Shown here one piece after another: positions 26,405 to 37,250 of a DNA stretch of 49,394 bases (the stretch's first letter is position 1; the number at the start of each line of letters is the position of its first letter). The notes below the pieces were generated by a model. It was not told the DNA's origin, did no database searches, and saw only the letters and a list, made by a program, of their open reading frames with translations. The DNA comes from Polynucleobacter sp. MWH-Jannik1A5. Lineage in GTDB: Bacteria; Pseudomonadota; Gammaproteobacteria; Burkholderiales; Burkholderiaceae. Where the stretch lies: NCBI RefSeq assembly GCF_018881795.1, contig NZ_JACVPQ010000002.1:1-49394 (forward strand), written 5' to 3'. The translations under genes and the position numbers were made by a program.

Positions 26405-27163
26405 ATGCGACCACTCATCGTTATCGGTAATTGGAAAATGAATGGCAGTCTTGCAAGCAATCAAGACTGGATCAAGACCGTTGCTCGTGGCATGGAGAGT
26501 GGAATGCCATCAGGTCGTAGATATGCTGTATGTCCCCCATTTCCATATTTGCCGCAATGTGCTGAGCTAATCAAAGCGCATTCAATGGCCTTTTTAAGCT
26601 TAGGGGCACAAGATGCCTCAGCTTTTGGGTCCGGCGCTTATACCGGTGAGGTAGCGGCATCAATGCTCAAAGAAGTAGGTTGTACTTACGTCATTGTTGG
26701 TCACTCAGAACGTCGTCAAATGCATCATGAGGTTGATGAGCTTGTAGCTGCTAAAGCTCTTCAGGTTTTAGATAACGGCATGACCCCGGTCATTTGTGTT
26801 GGTGAGACGGCTGATGAAAGAAATTCTGGTCGAGCAGAAGAGATTGTTTGCTCACAAGTTGCCAAGCAGGTTAGCGTTCTTCAAGATCGACTTGCCGACT
26901 GCCTGATTGCCTATGAGCCAGTTTGGGCGATTGGTACCGGTAAGGTTGCTAGCGCTCAGGTGGCGCAGGATATGCATCGCGCCATTCGTCAGCAGTTAGC
27001 TGAATTTAATGAGGACGTCGCTTCGCATGTAGGAATTTTGTATGGCGGCAGTGTCAAACCTGACAATGCCGTTGAATTGTTTGCCATGCCGGATATTGAT
27101 GGTGGATTGGTTGGGGGTGCTTCACTGAATCCTCAAGACTTTCTAGCCATCTGTCAGGCATAG
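26405..27163 (+). CDS. tpiA: Triose-phosphate isomerase
   Basis: TpiA interconverts dihydroxyacetone phosphate and glyceraldehyde 3-phosphate in glycolysis and gluconeogenesis. The 252-residue protein has all catalytic residues: Lys11 in NWKMNG, His100 in VGHSERR and Glu171 in YEPVWAIGTGK, with the phosphate-binding GGSVKPDN near the end. It follows the quinone reductase by 17 bases and precedes secG by 23, the standard betaproteobacterial order. No strong ribosome site is visible before the ATG, so coupling to the upstream gene is likely. Confidence 0.97.
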   Translation: MRPLIVIGNWKMNGSLASNQDWIKTVARGMESGMPSGRRYAVCPPFPYLPQCAELIKAHSMAFLSLGAQDASAFGSGAYTGEVAASMLKEVGCTYVIVGHSERRQMHHEVDELVAAKALQVLDNGMTPVICVGETADERNSGRAEEIVCSQVAKQVSVLQDRLADCLIAYEPVWAIGTGKVASAQVAQDMHRAIRQQLAEFNEDVASHVGILYGGSVKPDNAVELFAMPDIDGGLVGGASLNPQDFLAICQA

Positions 27164-27185
27164 ATTTTTTATTTGGAGATAAGCT

Positions 27186-27530
27186 GTGGAATGGTTTAAG
27201 ACTTTATTGATCGTATTGCAGGTAATCTCAGCGTTGGCTGTGATTCTCTTGGTTCTGTTGCAGCAGGGCAAAGGCGCCGATATGGGTGCAGCCTTTGGTT
27301 CTGGCTCTTCTGGCAGCCTCTTTGGCGCTAGTGGCTCAGCCAACTTCCTTTCTCATGCGACAGCTATTTTTGCTGCTGTTTTCTTTATCAGCACCCTGGG
27401 TATTACCTGGATTGGTAATAAGAAAGAAGTGAGTCCTGGTGTGCTTTCTGGAACGGTAGCCCCAGTAGTGGCTCCAGCTGCTCCTGTTGCTCCAGTTCAA
27501 GACCCAAGTAAGCCAGCAGTTCCTAAGTAA
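27186..27530 (+). CDS. secG: Preprotein translocase subunit SecG
   Basis: SecG is a small membrane subunit that speeds export through SecYEG. The 114-residue protein has two transmembrane segments (about residues 5-23 and 57-77) separated by the conserved loop QQGKGADMGAAFGSGSSGSLFGASGSANFLSH. The C-terminal tail, rich in Ala, Pro and Val, is typical of betaproteobacterial SecG. The start is GTG at 27186, with a TTGGAG ribosome site about ten bases upstream. It is followed by the tRNA-Leu gene and the nuo operon. Confidence 0.95.
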   Translation: MEWFKTLLIVLQVISALAVILLVLLQQGKGADMGAAFGSGSSGSLFGASGSANFLSHATAIFAAVFFISTLGITWIGNKKEVSPGVLSGTVAPVVAPAAPVAPVQDPSKPAVPK

Positions 27531-27592
27531 AAAAGTAGGTTTTTACGTATTTAAATGCCCCAAAAATGGGGTAGTGCAGTGGTGCAATGCAG

Positions 27593-27598
27593 TAGAAT
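27593..27598 (+). promoter_or_regulatory. Putative -10 box for tRNA-Leu
   Basis: TAGAAT lies 18 bases before the tRNA-Leu gene and would place transcription start about 12 bases ahead of it. The -35 region is unconvincing. Confidence 0.35.
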
Positions 27599-27616
27599 TG
27601 ATGGGTTTTGCAAGAT

Positions 27617-27701
27617 GCCGACGTGGTGAAATTGGTAGACACGCTATCTTGAGGGGGTAGTGGCTTAGGCTGTGCGAGTTCGAGTCTCGCCGTCGGCACC
27701 A
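27617..27701 (+). tRNA. tRNA-Leu (anticodon GAG)
   Basis: The 85-base class II tRNA has acceptor stem GCCGACG (27617-27623) pairing with CGTCGGC (27691-27697), the anticodon loop CTTGAGG with GAG at 27651-27653, a long variable arm and the T arm GAGTTCGAGTCTC. CCA is encoded. It reads CUU and CUC leucine codons; CUU is the most frequent leucine codon in the leuA leader peptide 7.5 kb upstream. Confidence 0.97.
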
Positions 27702-27809
27702 AAAACAAGTATTGATAAGGGTTTTTGCTCTAAATCAACTCTTTATGTAGTGGAATAATTAATAATTTGCTGCTTTTAGGATTTACTAGATAAACGAATC
27801 AGGGCTATT

Positions 27810-28169
27810 TTGAATCTCGCTAATTACTTTCCTGTTCTGCTTTTCATCCTCGTAGGTATTGGGGTGGGTTTAGTCCCCATGTTCCTCGGAAAAATTTTGG
27901 CTCCTTCGAAGCCTGATGCTGAAAAACTATCTCCATATGAGTGTGGTTTCGAAGCTTTCGAAGATGCGCGTATGAAGTTTGACGTGCGTTACTACTTAAT
28001 TGCCATTCTCTTTATCCTGTTTGACTTAGAAACCGCATTCCTATTCCCATGGGGTGTAGCTCTACGTGATATTGGATGGCTTGGCTACGCCTCTATGGTG
28101 ATTTTCTTATTGGAATTCATTGTGGGATTTGTATATATCTGGAAAAAGGGCGCTCTCGACTGGGAGTGA
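27810..28169 (+). CDS. nuoA: NADH-quinone oxidoreductase subunit A
   Basis: NuoA is a small membrane subunit next to the quinone channel of complex I. The 119-residue protein has three hydrophobic segments and the conserved loop [30 protein letters not shown], which holds the functionally important Cys and acidic residues between helices 1 and 2. The start appears to be TTG at 27810 with an AGGGC ribosome site. It is the first gene of a gap-free fourteen-gene nuo operon. About 108 AT-rich bases separate it from tRNA-Leu and must contain the operon promoter unless the tRNA promoter reads through. Confidence 0.95.
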
Positions 28170-28174
28170 TAGAT

Positions 28175-28657
28175 ATGGCATTAGAAGGCGTTCTCAAAGA
28201 AGGTTTTGTTACCACTACAGCTGACCAGTTGATTAACTGGACACGTAATGGCTCCTTATGGCCAATGACTTTCGGTCTGGCCTGCTGCGCAGTTGAGATG
28301 ATGCATGCTGGCGCATCCCGTTATGACTTAGACCGTTTTGGCGTGGTGTTCCGCCCATCTCCACGTCAGTCTGACTTGATGATTGTGGCTGGTACTTTAT
28401 GCAACAAGATGGCTCCAGCTTTGCGTAAGGTCTACGATCAAATGCCTGAACCACGTTGGGTAATCTCAATGGGTTCTTGTGCCAATGGTGGTGGTTACTA
28501 CCATAACTCCTATTCAGTGGTTCGCGGATGCGACCGCATTGTGCCGGTGGATATTTATGTTCCTGGTTGCCCTCCAACTGCAGAAGCGCTGATCTACGGA
28601 ATTATTCAGTTGCAATCCAAGATCGCACGAACCAGCACGATCGCGCGGAAGGCTTAA
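28175..28657 (+). CDS. nuoB: NADH-quinone oxidoreductase subunit B
   Basis: NuoB carries cluster N2, the last iron-sulphur centre before ubiquinone. The 160-residue protein has all four ligands: the adjacent Cys37-Cys38 (LACCAVEMM), Cys102 (GSCANGG) and Cys132 (PGCPPT). I use ATG 28175, five bases after nuoA; a longer frame starting inside nuoA is not supported by homology. It sits at the joint between the peripheral and membrane arms together with NuoD, NuoH and NuoI. Confidence 0.97.
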
Positions 28658-28660
28658 ATC

Positions 28661-29260
28661 ATGTCAGATCGTTTAAATCAATTAGCCGCTAATTTAGATA
28701 AAGTTTTAGGTAAGCGCATTCAGTCTATTGAAATCGCTCTGGGTGAAGTCACTGTAGTCGTGAATGCAGATACTTATTTTGAATCTGCCATGTTATTGCG
28801 CGATGACCCATCACTTGCTTTTGAGCAATTGATTGACTTGTGTGGCGTGGATTATCAAGACTTTCGTGATGGAGCCTGGTCTGGTCAACGTTTTGGCGTA
28901 GTAAGTCATTTATTGTCTTTGGCGCATAACTGGCGTTTGCGTGTACGCGTATTTGCGCCAGACGATAGCTATCCATTGGTCGCATCAATTACTCCGGTAT
29001 GGAGTTCTGCAAACTGGTTTGAACGTGAAGCATTTGACCTCTACGGCATCTTGTTTGATGGTCATGACGATTTACGTCGCATTTTGACTGACTACGGATT
29101 TATTGGTCATCCATTTAGAAAAGATTTCCCAATCAGCGGCAATGTTGAAATGCGCTATGACCCAGAGTTAAAGCGTGTTGTTTACCAGCCGGTAACGATT
29201 GAGGCTCGCGAAATTACTCCACGCATTGTTCGTGAAGAGCAGTACGGAGGTCCGGTTTAA
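28661..29260 (+). CDS. nuoC: NADH-quinone oxidoreductase subunit C
   Basis: NuoC is a 30 kDa-type subunit of the peripheral arm with no cofactor. The 199-residue protein carries the family signature [41 protein letters not shown] in its second half. It is separate from nuoD, unlike the fused nuoCD of E. coli. It starts three bases after the nuoB stop and ends three bases before nuoD, so translation is likely coupled. Confidence 0.97.
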   Translation: MSDRLNQLAANLDKVLGKRIQSIEIALGEVTVVVNADTYFESAMLLRDDPSLAFEQLIDLCGVDYQDFRDGAWSGQRFGVVSHLLSLAHNWRLRVRVFAPDDSYPLVASITPVWSSANWFEREAFDLYGILFDGHDDLRRILTDYGFIGHPFRKDFPISGNVEMRYDPELKRVVYQPVTIEAREITPRIVREEQYGGPV

Positions 29261-29263
29261 GTC

Positions 29264-30517
29264 ATGGCACAAATTAAGAACTACACACTCAATTTCGGTC
29301 CTCAACATCCGGCTGCACACGGCGTTTTACGTTTAGTGCTTGAGCTTGACGGTGAAGTGATCCAGCGCGCCGATCCTCATATTGGCTTATTGCATCGCGC
29401 TACGGAAAAATTAGCTGAGACGCGCACTTGGATTCAAAACGTTCCTTACATGGATCGCTTGGATTATGTTTCGATGATGTCCAATGAGCATGCCTATGTC
29501 ATGGCCATTGAAAAGTTATTGCAGGTAGATGTTCCTTTGCGTGCTCAGTACATCCGTGTGATGTATGACGAGTTAACCCGTTTATTGAATCACTTGCTCT
29601 GGATTGGCTGTCATGGTCTAGATGTTGGCGCGATGGCGGTATTCCTTTATGCCTTCCGTGATCGTGAAGATATCTTTGACATGTACGAAGCAGTTTCTGG
29701 TGCGCGTATGCACGCGGCTTACTACCGTCCGGGTGGAGTCTATCGTGATCTGCCAGATCAAATGGCTCAATACGATAAATCTAAGATTCGTAGCGCTTCC
29801 GCTGTCAAGCGCTTGAATGAAAACCGCAGTGGCACATTATTAGATTTCATTGAGCAATTTACCAATGGCTTTGATGCTAATGTTGATGAGTATTGCAACC
29901 TCCTTACAGATAACCGTATTTGGAAGCAACGCTTAGTGAACATCGGTATCGTAACGCCTGAGCGTGCATTGCAATTGGGCTTTACTGGCCCAATGTTGCG
30001 CGGCTCTGGTATCGAGTGGGATTTGCGTAAAAAGCAACCGTATGAAGTGTATGATCGCCTCGACTTTGATATTCCAGTGGGCGTGAATGGCGATTCTTAT
30101 GATCGTTATTTGGTGCGTATGGAAGAAATGCGTCAATCCAATCGCATCATCAAACAGTGCGTAGCTTGGTTAAAAGCAAATCCAGGTCCTGTCATGAGCG
30201 ATAACCATAAGGTTTCTCCACCAAAGCGTGTGGATATGAAAACCAATATGGAAGAATTGATTCACCATTTCAAACTCTTTACTGAAGGTATCCACGTTCC
30301 TGATGGCGAGGCTTACTCTGCTGTTGAGCATCCAAAAGGTGAGTTTGGTATTTACTTGATTTCAGATGGCGCCAATAAACCATACCGCATGAAGATTCGT
30401 GCACCAGGTTTCGTGCATTTATCTGCAATGGATGAGATGTCACGTGGCCACATGCTGGCTGATGCGGTAACCATCATCGGTACCCAAGATATCGTGTTCG
30501 GGGAGATTGACCGCTAA
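29264..30517 (+). CDS. nuoD: NADH-quinone oxidoreductase subunit D
   Basis: NuoD forms most of the quinone-binding pocket with NuoB. The 417-residue protein begins with [22 protein letters not shown], containing the loop whose His contacts the quinone head, and shows the later markers [13 protein letters not shown] and [25 protein letters not shown]. Like other complex I subunits of this family it is related to the large subunit of NiFe hydrogenases but lacks the metal-binding cysteines. It follows nuoC by three bases; nuoE starts 22 bases after its stop. Confidence 0.97.
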   Translation: MAQIKNYTLNFGPQHPAAHGVLRLVLELDGEVIQRADPHIGLLHRATEKLAETRTWIQNVPYMDRLDYVSMMSNEHAYVMAIEKLLQVDVPLRAQYIRVMYDELTRLLNHLLWIGCHGLDVGAMAVFLYAFRDREDIFDMYEAVSGARMHAAYYRPGGVYRDLPDQMAQYDKSKIRSASAVKRLNENRSGTLLDFIEQFTNGFDANVDEYCNLLTDNRIWKQRLVNIGIVTPERALQLGFTGPMLRGSGIEWDLRKKQPYEVYDRLDFDIPVGVNGDSYDRYLVRMEEMRQSNRIIKQCVAWLKANPGPVMSDNHKVSPPKRVDMKTNMEELIHHFKLFTEGIHVPDGEAYSAVEHPKGEFGIYLISDGANKPYRMKIRAPGFVHLSAMDEMSRGHMLADAVTIIGTQDIVFGEIDR

Positions 30518-30539
30518 TAAGCGTGCCAAGGATTATTTA

Positions 30540-31046
30540 ATGACTACAACTCTTCAACTATCCGATAAAACAATGGCTGATATTCGTCGCAATATCGCCA
30601 AGTATCCGCCAGAGCACAAACAATCTGCTGTGATGGCTTGTTTGATTGCTGCCCAAACTGAAGTGGGTTGGGTTTCGCCCGAAGTGATCGAGACTGTTGC
30701 ACAAATTCTAGAGATGCCAAGCATTGCAGTTGATGAAGTGGCGACTTTCTACAACATGTACAACACTAAAAAGATTGGTAAATACAAATTAGTGATTTGC
30801 ACAAATTTGCCTTGCCAACTAACACACGGTGAAACAGCAGCGACATACCTCAAAGAAACACTCGGTATCGGCTATAACGAAACCACTCCATGCGGAACCT
30901 TTACCTTGAAAGAGGGCGAGTGCATGGGTGCATGTGGTGATTCACCAGTCATGCTCGTGAATGACAAACGTATGTGCAGCTTCATGAGTAAAGAAAAGAT
31001 TGATGCATTGTTAAATGAATTGCGTGCAGAAGGGAAAGCAGCATGA
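30540..31046 (+). CDS. nuoE: NADH-quinone oxidoreductase subunit E
   Basis: NuoE holds the 2Fe-2S cluster N1a beside the flavin site. The 168-residue protein has the thioredoxin-like fold with ligands Cys87 and Cys92 (CTNLPC) and Cys128 and Cys132 (CMGAC). I choose ATG 30540, preceded by AAGGA; an in-frame ATG at 30507 overlaps the end of nuoD and would add eleven unrelated residues. The stop overlaps the nuoF start by four bases (ATGA), suggesting coupled synthesis of the NuoE-NuoF pair. Confidence 0.96.
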   Translation: MTTTLQLSDKTMADIRRNIAKYPPEHKQSAVMACLIAAQTEVGWVSPEVIETVAQILEMPSIAVDEVATFYNMYNTKKIGKYKLVICTNLPCQLTHGETAATYLKETLGIGYNETTPCGTFTLKEGECMGACGDSPVMLVNDKRMCSFMSKEKIDALLNELRAEGKAA

Positions 31047-32341
31047 CCAGCTTGCACGATCGTCATATCAAGCCTTTGATTCTTGCCGGATTAAATGGTG
31101 ATAACTGGCGTTTAAAAGATTACGAAAGCCGTGGCGGTTATCAGCAATTACGTCGTTTAATCAACGATAAAGTTGCGCCTGATGCCATCATCGCTGAATT
31201 AAAAGCTTCATCATTGCGTGGACGTGGCGGTGCAGGCTTCCCGACTGGTTTGAAGTGGAGCTTTATGCCACGTCAATTCCCAGGACAAAAATATTTAGTT
31301 TGTAATAGCGACGAAGGCGAGCCTGGTACTTTTAAAGACCGCGACATCATGCGCTACAACCCGCATGCTTTGATTGAAGGCATGATTATTGGTGCGTACA
31401 CCATGGGTATTACAACTGGCTATAACTATATCCATGGCGAAATCTGGGAGGTGTATTCACGCTTTGAAGAAGCTTTGGAAGAAGCACGCGCTGCAGGTTA
31501 TTTAGGCGACAAAATTTTAGGCAGTGATTTTTCATTCCAATTACATGCCTCTCCAGGTTGGGGTGCTTATATTTGTGGTGAAGAAACTGCTCTGCTTGAG
31601 TCATTAGAGGGCAAGAAAGGTCAGCCTCGCTTCAAACCTCCTTTCCCTGCTAGTTTTGGTTTGTATGGCAAACCTACGACAATTAACAACACCGAAACAT
31701 TTGCTGCTGTGCCATTCATTTTGGCAATTGGTGGTCAGGCTTATTTGGATCTTGGTAAGCCAAATAACGGTGGAACAAAAATCTTCTCTATCTCTGGGGA
31801 TGTAGTACACCCAGGTAACTATGAGATTCCTTTAGGCACACCATTTGCTGATTTATTGAAGCTTGCTGGTGGTATGCGCGATGGTAAGGCATTAAAAGCG
31901 GTTATCCCAGGTGGTTCATCTTCGCCTGTTGTGCCTGGCGCACAAATGATGGAACTCACAATGGACTACGACAGCATTGCTAAAGCTGGTTCGATGTTGG
32001 GTTCTGGTGCCGTCATTGTGATGAATGAAACCCGTTGCATGGTTCGTGCATTGGAGCGTTTGTCTTACTTCTATCACGAAGAGTCATGTGGTCAGTGCAC
32101 CCCATGCCGTGAGGGTACCGGTTGGTTATGGCGCATTGTTCACCGTATTGAGCATGGAGAAGGGCGTCCAGAGGATTTGGATTTGCTCAATGACGTAGCG
32201 GCCAATATTCAGGGTCGTACGATTTGCGCTTTAGGTGACGCAGCGGCGATGCCGGTTCGCGGCATGTTGAAGCATTACATGGATGAATTTGCGTATCACG
32301 TAGAGCATAAGCGCTGCTTAGATTCTGCGAAACCTTTATAA
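31043..32341 (+). CDS. nuoF: NADH-quinone oxidoreductase subunit F
   Basis: NuoF binds NADH and FMN and carries cluster N3. The 432-residue protein has the NADH/FMN motif [10 protein letters not shown] at residues 60-69, the glycine-rich [16 protein letters not shown] segment, and the 4Fe-4S ligands Cys349, Cys352 and Cys355 in [15 protein letters not shown], with a fourth Cys in GRTICALGD. It is co-translated with nuoE. The gap to nuoG is 26 bases. Confidence 0.97.
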   Translation: MTSLHDRHIKPLILAGLNGDNWRLKDYESRGGYQQLRRLINDKVAPDAIIAELKASSLRGRGGAGFPTGLKWSFMPRQFPGQKYLVCNSDEGEPGTFKDRDIMRYNPHALIEGMIIGAYTMGITTGYNYIHGEIWEVYSRFEEALEEARAAGYLGDKILGSDFSFQLHASPGWGAYICGEETALLESLEGKKGQPRFKPPFPASFGLYGKPTTINNTETFAAVPFILAIGGQAYLDLGKPNNGGTKIFSISGDVVHPGNYEIPLGTPFADLLKLAGGMRDGKALKAVIPGGSSSPVVPGAQMMELTMDYDSIAKAGSMLGSGAVIVMNETRCMVRALERLSYFYHEESCGQCTPCREGTGWLWRIVHRIEHGEGRPEDLDLLNDVAANIQGRTICALGDAAAMPVRGMLKHYMDEFAYHVEHKRCLDSAKPL

Positions 32342-32367
32342 AGATTTAGAGCACGGGATATCTAAAA

Positions 32368-34689
32368 GTGAGCATGGTAGAAATCGAATTAGATGGTAAG
32401 GCCGTAGAAGTTCCGCAAGGTTCGATGGTGATGCACGCCGCGAATAAGCTCGGCACTTATGTTCCTCACTTCTGCTATCACAAGAAATTATCAATTGCTG
32501 CTAACTGCCGTATGTGCTTAGTTGAAGTTGAAAAGGCACCAAAACCATTGCCAGCTTGTGCAACGCCAGTTACTCAAGGCATGAAGGTATTTACGCATTC
32601 TGCTAAAGCTGTAGAAGCGCAGCGCTCTGTAATGGAATTCTTGCTCATTAACCACCCATTGGATTGCCCAATTTGCGACCAAGGTGGTGAGTGCCAGTTA
32701 CAAGATTTGGCTGTAGGCTATGGTAAATCCAATTCTCGCTACGATGAAGAAAAGCGCGTTGTTTTCCATAAGAATGTTGGCCCATTAATTTCTATGCAGG
32801 AGATGACACGTTGCATTCACTGCACGCGTTGCGTTCGTTTCGGTCAAGAAGTGGCTGGCGTGATGGAATTAGGAATGGTCAACCGTGGTGAGCATTCAGA
32901 AATTACTACTTTCGTAGGTCAGACAGTGGATTCAGAGCTTTCTGGAAACATGATTGACTTATGCCCAGTAGGCGCGTTAACCAGCAAGCCATTCCGCTAC
33001 GCTGCCCGTACCTGGGAATTAGGTCGCAAGCGTTCTGTAAGTCCGCACGACAGCTTAGGCGCAAACACTACCGTTCAAACTAAAGCCAATAAAGTGATGC
33101 GCGTTGTTGCTTTAGAAAATGAATCAATTAATGAGTGCTGGATTAGCGATCGCGATCGCTTCTCTTATGAAGGTTTAAATAGCGCTGACCGCGTCACAAC
33201 ACCAATGGTGAAGCAGGGCGGTCAGTGGCTAGAAACAGATTGGCAATCAGCACTAGATTACGTTGCACATTCATTAAAGACTATCTCAGCTGAAAGTGGC
33301 CCTGAAGCGATCGGCGCTTTGGCTCACCCAATTTCTAGCGCAGAAGAATTGCACCTCTTACAGAAGATGGTTCGCGGATTAGGTTCTCAACAAATTGAGA
33401 CTCGTTTACGTCAAACTGATGTGAAGTCTTCAGCACCTGCACCATGGCTCGGTATGCCTATTGCAAAGGTCAGTGAATTAGATCGCGTTTTGGTTATTGG
33501 TAGCTTCTTGCGTAAGGATCAGCCAGTATTGGCGGCTCGTATTCGCACCGCTAGCAAGCGTGGTTTACAAGTTGCTCGTATTGATGCGGGTGGTGATGAT
33601 TGGCTAATTCCAAGTAGCGGTATTGCTGCAGCTCCAAGCGCTTGGTTAAGCACATTAAGTGAAGTGGCACAGGCGGTCGCCAAAGCCAAATCAGTTAGCG
33701 CACCAGCTGGAACGGCTAACTTAACAGTTTCTCCTGCAGCACAAAAAATTGCAGACAGTCTCATTTCTGGTGAATCAGCAGCAGTACTCCTTGGCTCTGC
33801 TGCCATTGCTCATCAATATGCATCTGATTTGCATGTGCTGGCCCAATTTATTGCTGACCAAACTAACGCAACTTTAGGTTTCTTGCCTGAGGGCGGCAAT
33901 GCAGTAGGCGCTTCCTTAGTTAATGCTAACGGCGTTGGTGTGGAATCTGTCCTGTCCGGCGATCGTCGTGCTGTGATCTTGATGAATATCGAACCTGACG
34001 CGGACTTACCAAATCCTGCTGCGGCACGCGCTGCTTTGGCTAAAGCAAATACCGTGATTGCATTGAGCGCATACAAGAGTTCAGATTTGCTAGAGGTGGC
34101 TGATGTCATTCTGCCAATCTCCGCATTCACAGAAACAGTTTCTACATTTGTAAACCTAGAAGGTAGAGCGCAAACCGTTCAACCTTCAGTGAAGCCATTA
34201 GGTGATTCACGTCCAGCATGGAAAGTAATCCGTGTTCTTGGCGGTCTTTTAGGTCTCGATGGTTTCCTATTTAATCTTCCTGAGGAAGTTCTCGGAGAGG
34301 CATTGCCAGAAAACTATTGCACTCATTTAAGCAATAAGACTATAAGTACTTCCATCGCTAACGGAAATGTAGCTCCTTTGAATGGTCTTGAGCGTTTGGC
34401 GGATGTCAATATCTATGCTGGCGATCCAATTGTTCGTCGTTCATCTGCATTGCAACTAACTCGCGATGCAAAACGCGGCAATCAAGTGGGCTTAAATCAA
34501 AAAACATTCTCTGAATTGGGTTTGAAAGAGGGTGATGCTGTGCGCGTTACTCAAGCTAACCAGTCAGTGGATATGCCAGCAACTTTAGAAGTAAATTTAG
34601 CGCCAGGCGCCGTCAGAATTTCTGCTGGAACTATGGCTAGTGCGAAATTGGGTTCTATGTTTGGCCCTGTAACTGTTAGTAAGGCATAA
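32368..34689 (+). CDS. nuoG: NADH-quinone oxidoreductase subunit G
   Basis: NuoG carries clusters N1b, N4 and N5 in its N-terminal 200 residues. The 2Fe-2S ligands are Cys36, Cys47, Cys50 and Cys64; then come [14 protein letters not shown] and [10 protein letters not shown]. The rest (773 residues in total) is a molybdopterin-oxidoreductase-like domain without the cofactor, and it is the most variable nuo subunit. The start may be GTG 32368 or ATG 32374 two codons on; neither has a clear Shine-Dalgarno sequence. The late region around residues 430-560 is rich in Ala and Ser. Confidence 0.96.
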   Translation: MSMVEIELDGKAVEVPQGSMVMHAANKLGTYVPHFCYHKKLSIAANCRMCLVEVEKAPKPLPACATPVTQGMKVFTHSAKAVEAQRSVMEFLLINHPLDCPICDQGGECQLQDLAVGYGKSNSRYDEEKRVVFHKNVGPLISMQEMTRCIHCTRCVRFGQEVAGVMELGMVNRGEHSEITTFVGQTVDSELSGNMIDLCPVGALTSKPFRYAARTWELGRKRSVSPHDSLGANTTVQTKANKVMRVVALENESINECWISDRDRFSYEGLNSADRVTTPMVKQGGQWLETDWQSALDYVAHSLKTISAESGPEAIGALAHPISSAEELHLLQKMVRGLGSQQIETRLRQTDVKSSAPAPWLGMPIAKVSELDRVLVIGSFLRKDQPVLAARIRTASKRGLQVARIDAGGDDWLIPSSGIAAAPSAWLSTLSEVAQAVAKAKSVSAPAGTANLTVSPAAQKIADSLISGESAAVLLGSAAIAHQYASDLHVLAQFIADQTNATLGFLPEGGNAVGASLVNANGVGVESVLSGDRRAVILMNIEPDADLPNPAAARAALAKANTVIALSAYKSSDLLEVADVILPISAFTETVSTFVNLEGRAQTVQPSVKPLGDSRPAWKVIRVLGGLLGLDGFLFNLPEEVLGEALPENYCTHLSNKTISTSIANGNVAPLNGLERLADVNIYAGDPIVRRSSALQLTRDAKRGNQVGLNQKTFSELGLKEGDAVRVTQANQSVDMPATLEVNLAPGAVRISAGTMASAKLGSMFGPVTVSKA

Positions 34690-34697
34690 GGTCAGAG

Positions 34698-35771
34698 ATG
34701 GATAATTTCCTGAACCTCGTTACCACCCAAGGCGAAGCCATCTTTGGTTCATTGTGGCCATTGGTTTGGGCTTTGGTGCGCATCGTCATTATCGTATTGC
34801 CAATGTTTGGTTGCGTAGCCTACTTAACACTGTGGGAAAGAAAGCTGATTGGCTGGATGCATATACGTCTTGGACCAAACCGTGTTGGCCCATTAGGTTT
34901 ATTGCAGCCGATTGCCGATGCACTGAAGCTATTGCTAAAAGAAATCATTGCTCCAGCGCAAGCTAGCAAGGTCCTTTATTTCATAGCGCCAGTGATGGTG
35001 ATCATGCCGGCATTTGCTGCATGGGCCGTGATTCCATTCCAAGCCAAGATGGTGTTAGCGGATGTCAATGCTGGTCTTTTGTACATCATGGCTATTTCTT
35101 CCATTGGTGTGTATGGCGTTATCTTGGCCGGCTGGTCTTCTAACTCTAAATACCCATTCCTTGGAGCAATGCGTGCATCTGCCCAGATGATTTCTTATGA
35201 AATTGCAATGGGCTTTGCTTTAGTTACTGTGTTGCTGACTTCCGGCTCTTTAAATTTAAGCGCAATTGTTGCCTCACAAGAACAAGGATTGTTTGCGGAT
35301 ATGGGTCTTAATTTCCTGTCTTGGAATTGGCTCCCATTGCTGCCGATGTTCTTGATTTACTTTATTTCAGGCGTTGCCGAAACAAACCGCCATCCATTTG
35401 ACGTTGTTGAGGGCGAGTCTGAGATCGTTGCCGGTCACATGGTTGAGTACTCAGGCATGTCATTTGCCATGTTCTTCTTGGCTGAATATGCCAATATGAT
35501 TTTGATCGCTGCTGTTGCATCCATCATGTTCCTTGGTGGCTGGTTGCCCATTGTTGATTTACCAATCTTGCGTGATATTCCAGGCTTCTTCTGGTTGTTC
35601 GGTAAGACATTCTTCCTCTTGTCTTGTGTGATCTGGTTACGTGCAACATTGCCACGTTATCGCTATGACCAAATCATGCGTTTAGGCTGGAAAATTTTTA
35701 TTCCCATCTCCGTGTTCTGGGTGGTTGTCATTGGCGCGTGGGTTGTATCCCCATGGAATATTTGGAAATAA
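34698..35771 (+). CDS. nuoH: NADH-quinone oxidoreductase subunit H
   Basis: NuoH is the membrane subunit that closes the quinone chamber and links it to the proton pumps. The 357-residue protein has eight or nine hydrophobic segments and the family signatures [19 protein letters not shown] near residue 48 and [29 protein letters not shown] near residue 225, which contain conserved charged residues of the E-channel. It starts eight bases after nuoG and is followed by nuoI after eleven bases. Confidence 0.97.
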   Translation: MDNFLNLVTTQGEAIFGSLWPLVWALVRIVIIVLPMFGCVAYLTLWERKLIGWMHIRLGPNRVGPLGLLQPIADALKLLLKEIIAPAQASKVLYFIAPVMVIMPAFAAWAVIPFQAKMVLADVNAGLLYIMAISSIGVYGVILAGWSSNSKYPFLGAMRASAQMISYEIAMGFALVTVLLTSGSLNLSAIVASQEQGLFADMGLNFLSWNWLPLLPMFLIYFISGVAETNRHPFDVVEGESEIVAGHMVEYSGMSFAMFFLAEYANMILIAAVASIMFLGGWLPIVDLPILRDIPGFFWLFGKTFFLLSCVIWLRATLPRYRYDQIMRLGWKIFIPISVFWVVVIGAWVVSPWNIWK

Positions 35772-35782
35772 GTTGATCGATC

Positions 35783-36274
35783 ATGTTTAAGAAAATTTCC
35801 CAATTCCTCTATAGCTTGATGCTCAAAGACATCCTTACGGGCATGTCGATTACAGGCCGCTATCTTTTCAAGCCAAAAATCACTGTTCAGTATCCGGATG
35901 AGAAGACGCCTTTATCCAGTCGCTTCCGCGGTTTGCATGCGTTGCGTCGTTATGAGAATGGTGAAGAGCGCTGTATTGGTTGCAAACTCTGTGAGGCCGT
36001 ATGCCCAGCATATGCAATCACTATCGAAACTGCTGAGCGTGATGACGGTACCCGTCGTACCAGCCGTTATGACATTGACTTAACAAAGTGTATTTTCTGC
36101 GGCTTCTGTGAAGAAGCGTGTCCAGTAGATGCGATTGTTGAGACGAATATTTTTGAATACTTTGGCGATAAGCGTGGTGACTTGTACTTCACTAAAGACA
36201 TGCTATTAGCTGTTGGCGATAAGTATGAAAAAGATATCGCCGCTAACCGTGCAGCTGATGCACCTTACCGTTAA
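35783..36274 (+). CDS. nuoI: NADH-quinone oxidoreductase subunit I
   Basis: NuoI carries two 4Fe-4S clusters (N6a and N6b) that lead electrons to NuoB. The 163-residue protein has two ferredoxin motifs: Cys64, Cys67, Cys70, Cys74 ([12 protein letters not shown]) and Cys103, Cys106, Cys109, Cys113 ([12 protein letters not shown]). The N-terminal amphipathic part anchors it to the membrane arm. The length and spacing are standard. The next gene, nuoJ, starts 21 bases downstream. Confidence 0.97.
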   Translation: MFKKISQFLYSLMLKDILTGMSITGRYLFKPKITVQYPDEKTPLSSRFRGLHALRRYENGEERCIGCKLCEAVCPAYAITIETAERDDGTRRTSRYDIDLTKCIFCGFCEEACPVDAIVETNIFEYFGDKRGDLYFTKDMLLAVGDKYEKDIAANRAADAPYR

Positions 36275-36295
36275 TCGAATCGAGCTGAACTAAAT

Positions 36296-36943
36296 ATGAC
36301 ATTCGATCCATCTACTTTGTTTGCTGTTTTCTTCTACGGCTTTGCAGGCCTGCTAGTCATATCTGCTTTGCGTGTGATTACTGCCCGTAACCCAGTCCAT
36401 GCTGCTTTATTCTTAGTATTGGCATTCTTCTGTGCTTCTGGCTTATGGATGCTACTCAAGGCCGAATTCTTGAGTTTGGCTTTGATTTTGGTTTACGTTG
36501 GTGCCGTAATGGTTTTATTCCTTTTCGTAGTCATGATGCTCGATTTGGATTTAGAACATCTGCGTCGTGATTTCAAAAAATTCCTACCCGTTGCTTTCTT
36601 AATGGGTGCTGTCATTGTTTTAGAACTTTCGATTGTGATTATTCGCAGCTTCATCGGTACAAATGTCCCAGTGCAGCCAATGCCAGAAGAGATGATGGCG
36701 AATAACACTCAAGCTTTAGGTGTGTTGATCTTCGTTGATTACGTCTATGCATTTGAAGTGGCTGGAGTGATCTTATTGGTGGCGATTATTGCTGCTGTTG
36801 CGTTGACACTGCGTAATCGCAAAGACTCTAAGTCACAGAATATTCACGAGCAAGTAAACGTAGTTGCCGCAGATCGTATGCGTGTGGTGAAAATGGGTTC
36901 TGATATGGCGGCAAAACAAGATACAAGAGGGGAGAAGAAATGA
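36296..36943 (+). CDS. nuoJ: NADH-quinone oxidoreductase subunit J
   Basis: NuoJ is a five-helix membrane subunit between the quinone site and the antiporter-like subunits. The 215-residue protein has the conserved third helix segment [25 protein letters not shown], where a pi-bulge that moves during turnover is found in known structures. The C-terminal 45 residues are polar and longer than in E. coli. Its last four bases overlap the nuoK start (ATGA at 36940-36943), so these two membrane subunits are translationally coupled. Confidence 0.96.
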   Translation: MTFDPSTLFAVFFYGFAGLLVISALRVITARNPVHAALFLVLAFFCASGLWMLLKAEFLSLALILVYVGAVMVLFLFVVMMLDLDLEHLRRDFKKFLPVAFLMGAVIVLELSIVIIRSFIGTNVPVQPMPEEMMANNTQALGVLIFVDYVYAFEVAGVILLVAIIAAVALTLRNRKDSKSQNIHEQVNVVAADRMRVVKMGSDMAAKQDTRGEKK

Positions 36944-37248
36944 CTATCACTCTCGCTCATTATTTAGTGCTTAGTGCAATTTTGTTTGCAACTAGCGTTA
37001 TTGGAATTTTCTTAAACCGCAAGAATGTGATCGTATTGCTGATGGCAATCGAATTGATGCTTCTTGCGGTCAATATGAACTTTGTTGCCTTCTCTCATTA
37101 CTTGGGAGATATGGCAGGTCAAGTATTCGTATTCTTTATTTTGACTGTGGCAGCTGCTGAAGCGGCTATCGGCTTGGCAATCTTGGTTGTGCTCTTCCGT
37201 AAGGTTGACACCATTAATGCCGAAGATCTTGACCACCTTAAAGGCTAG
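36940..37248 (+). CDS. nuoK: NADH-quinone oxidoreductase subunit K
   Basis: NuoK is a three-helix membrane subunit homologous to MrpC. The 102-residue protein has the two conserved membrane glutamates, one in [16 protein letters not shown] (about residue 36) and one in [14 protein letters not shown] (about residue 72), which take part in proton transfer. It overlaps nuoJ by four bases and ends two bases before nuoL. Confidence 0.97.
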   Translation: MTITLAHYLVLSAILFATSVIGIFLNRKNVIVLLMAIELMLLAVNMNFVAFSHYLGDMAGQVFVFFILTVAAAEAAIGLAILVVLFRKVDTINAEDLDHLKG

Positions 37249-37250
37249 TC

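Noticed and set aside
27702..27809. A nuo operon promoter in the tRNA-Leu to nuoA gap
   Set aside because: Several AT-rich hexamers exist, but no pair of -35 and -10 boxes with acceptable spacing stands out, so I do not name one.
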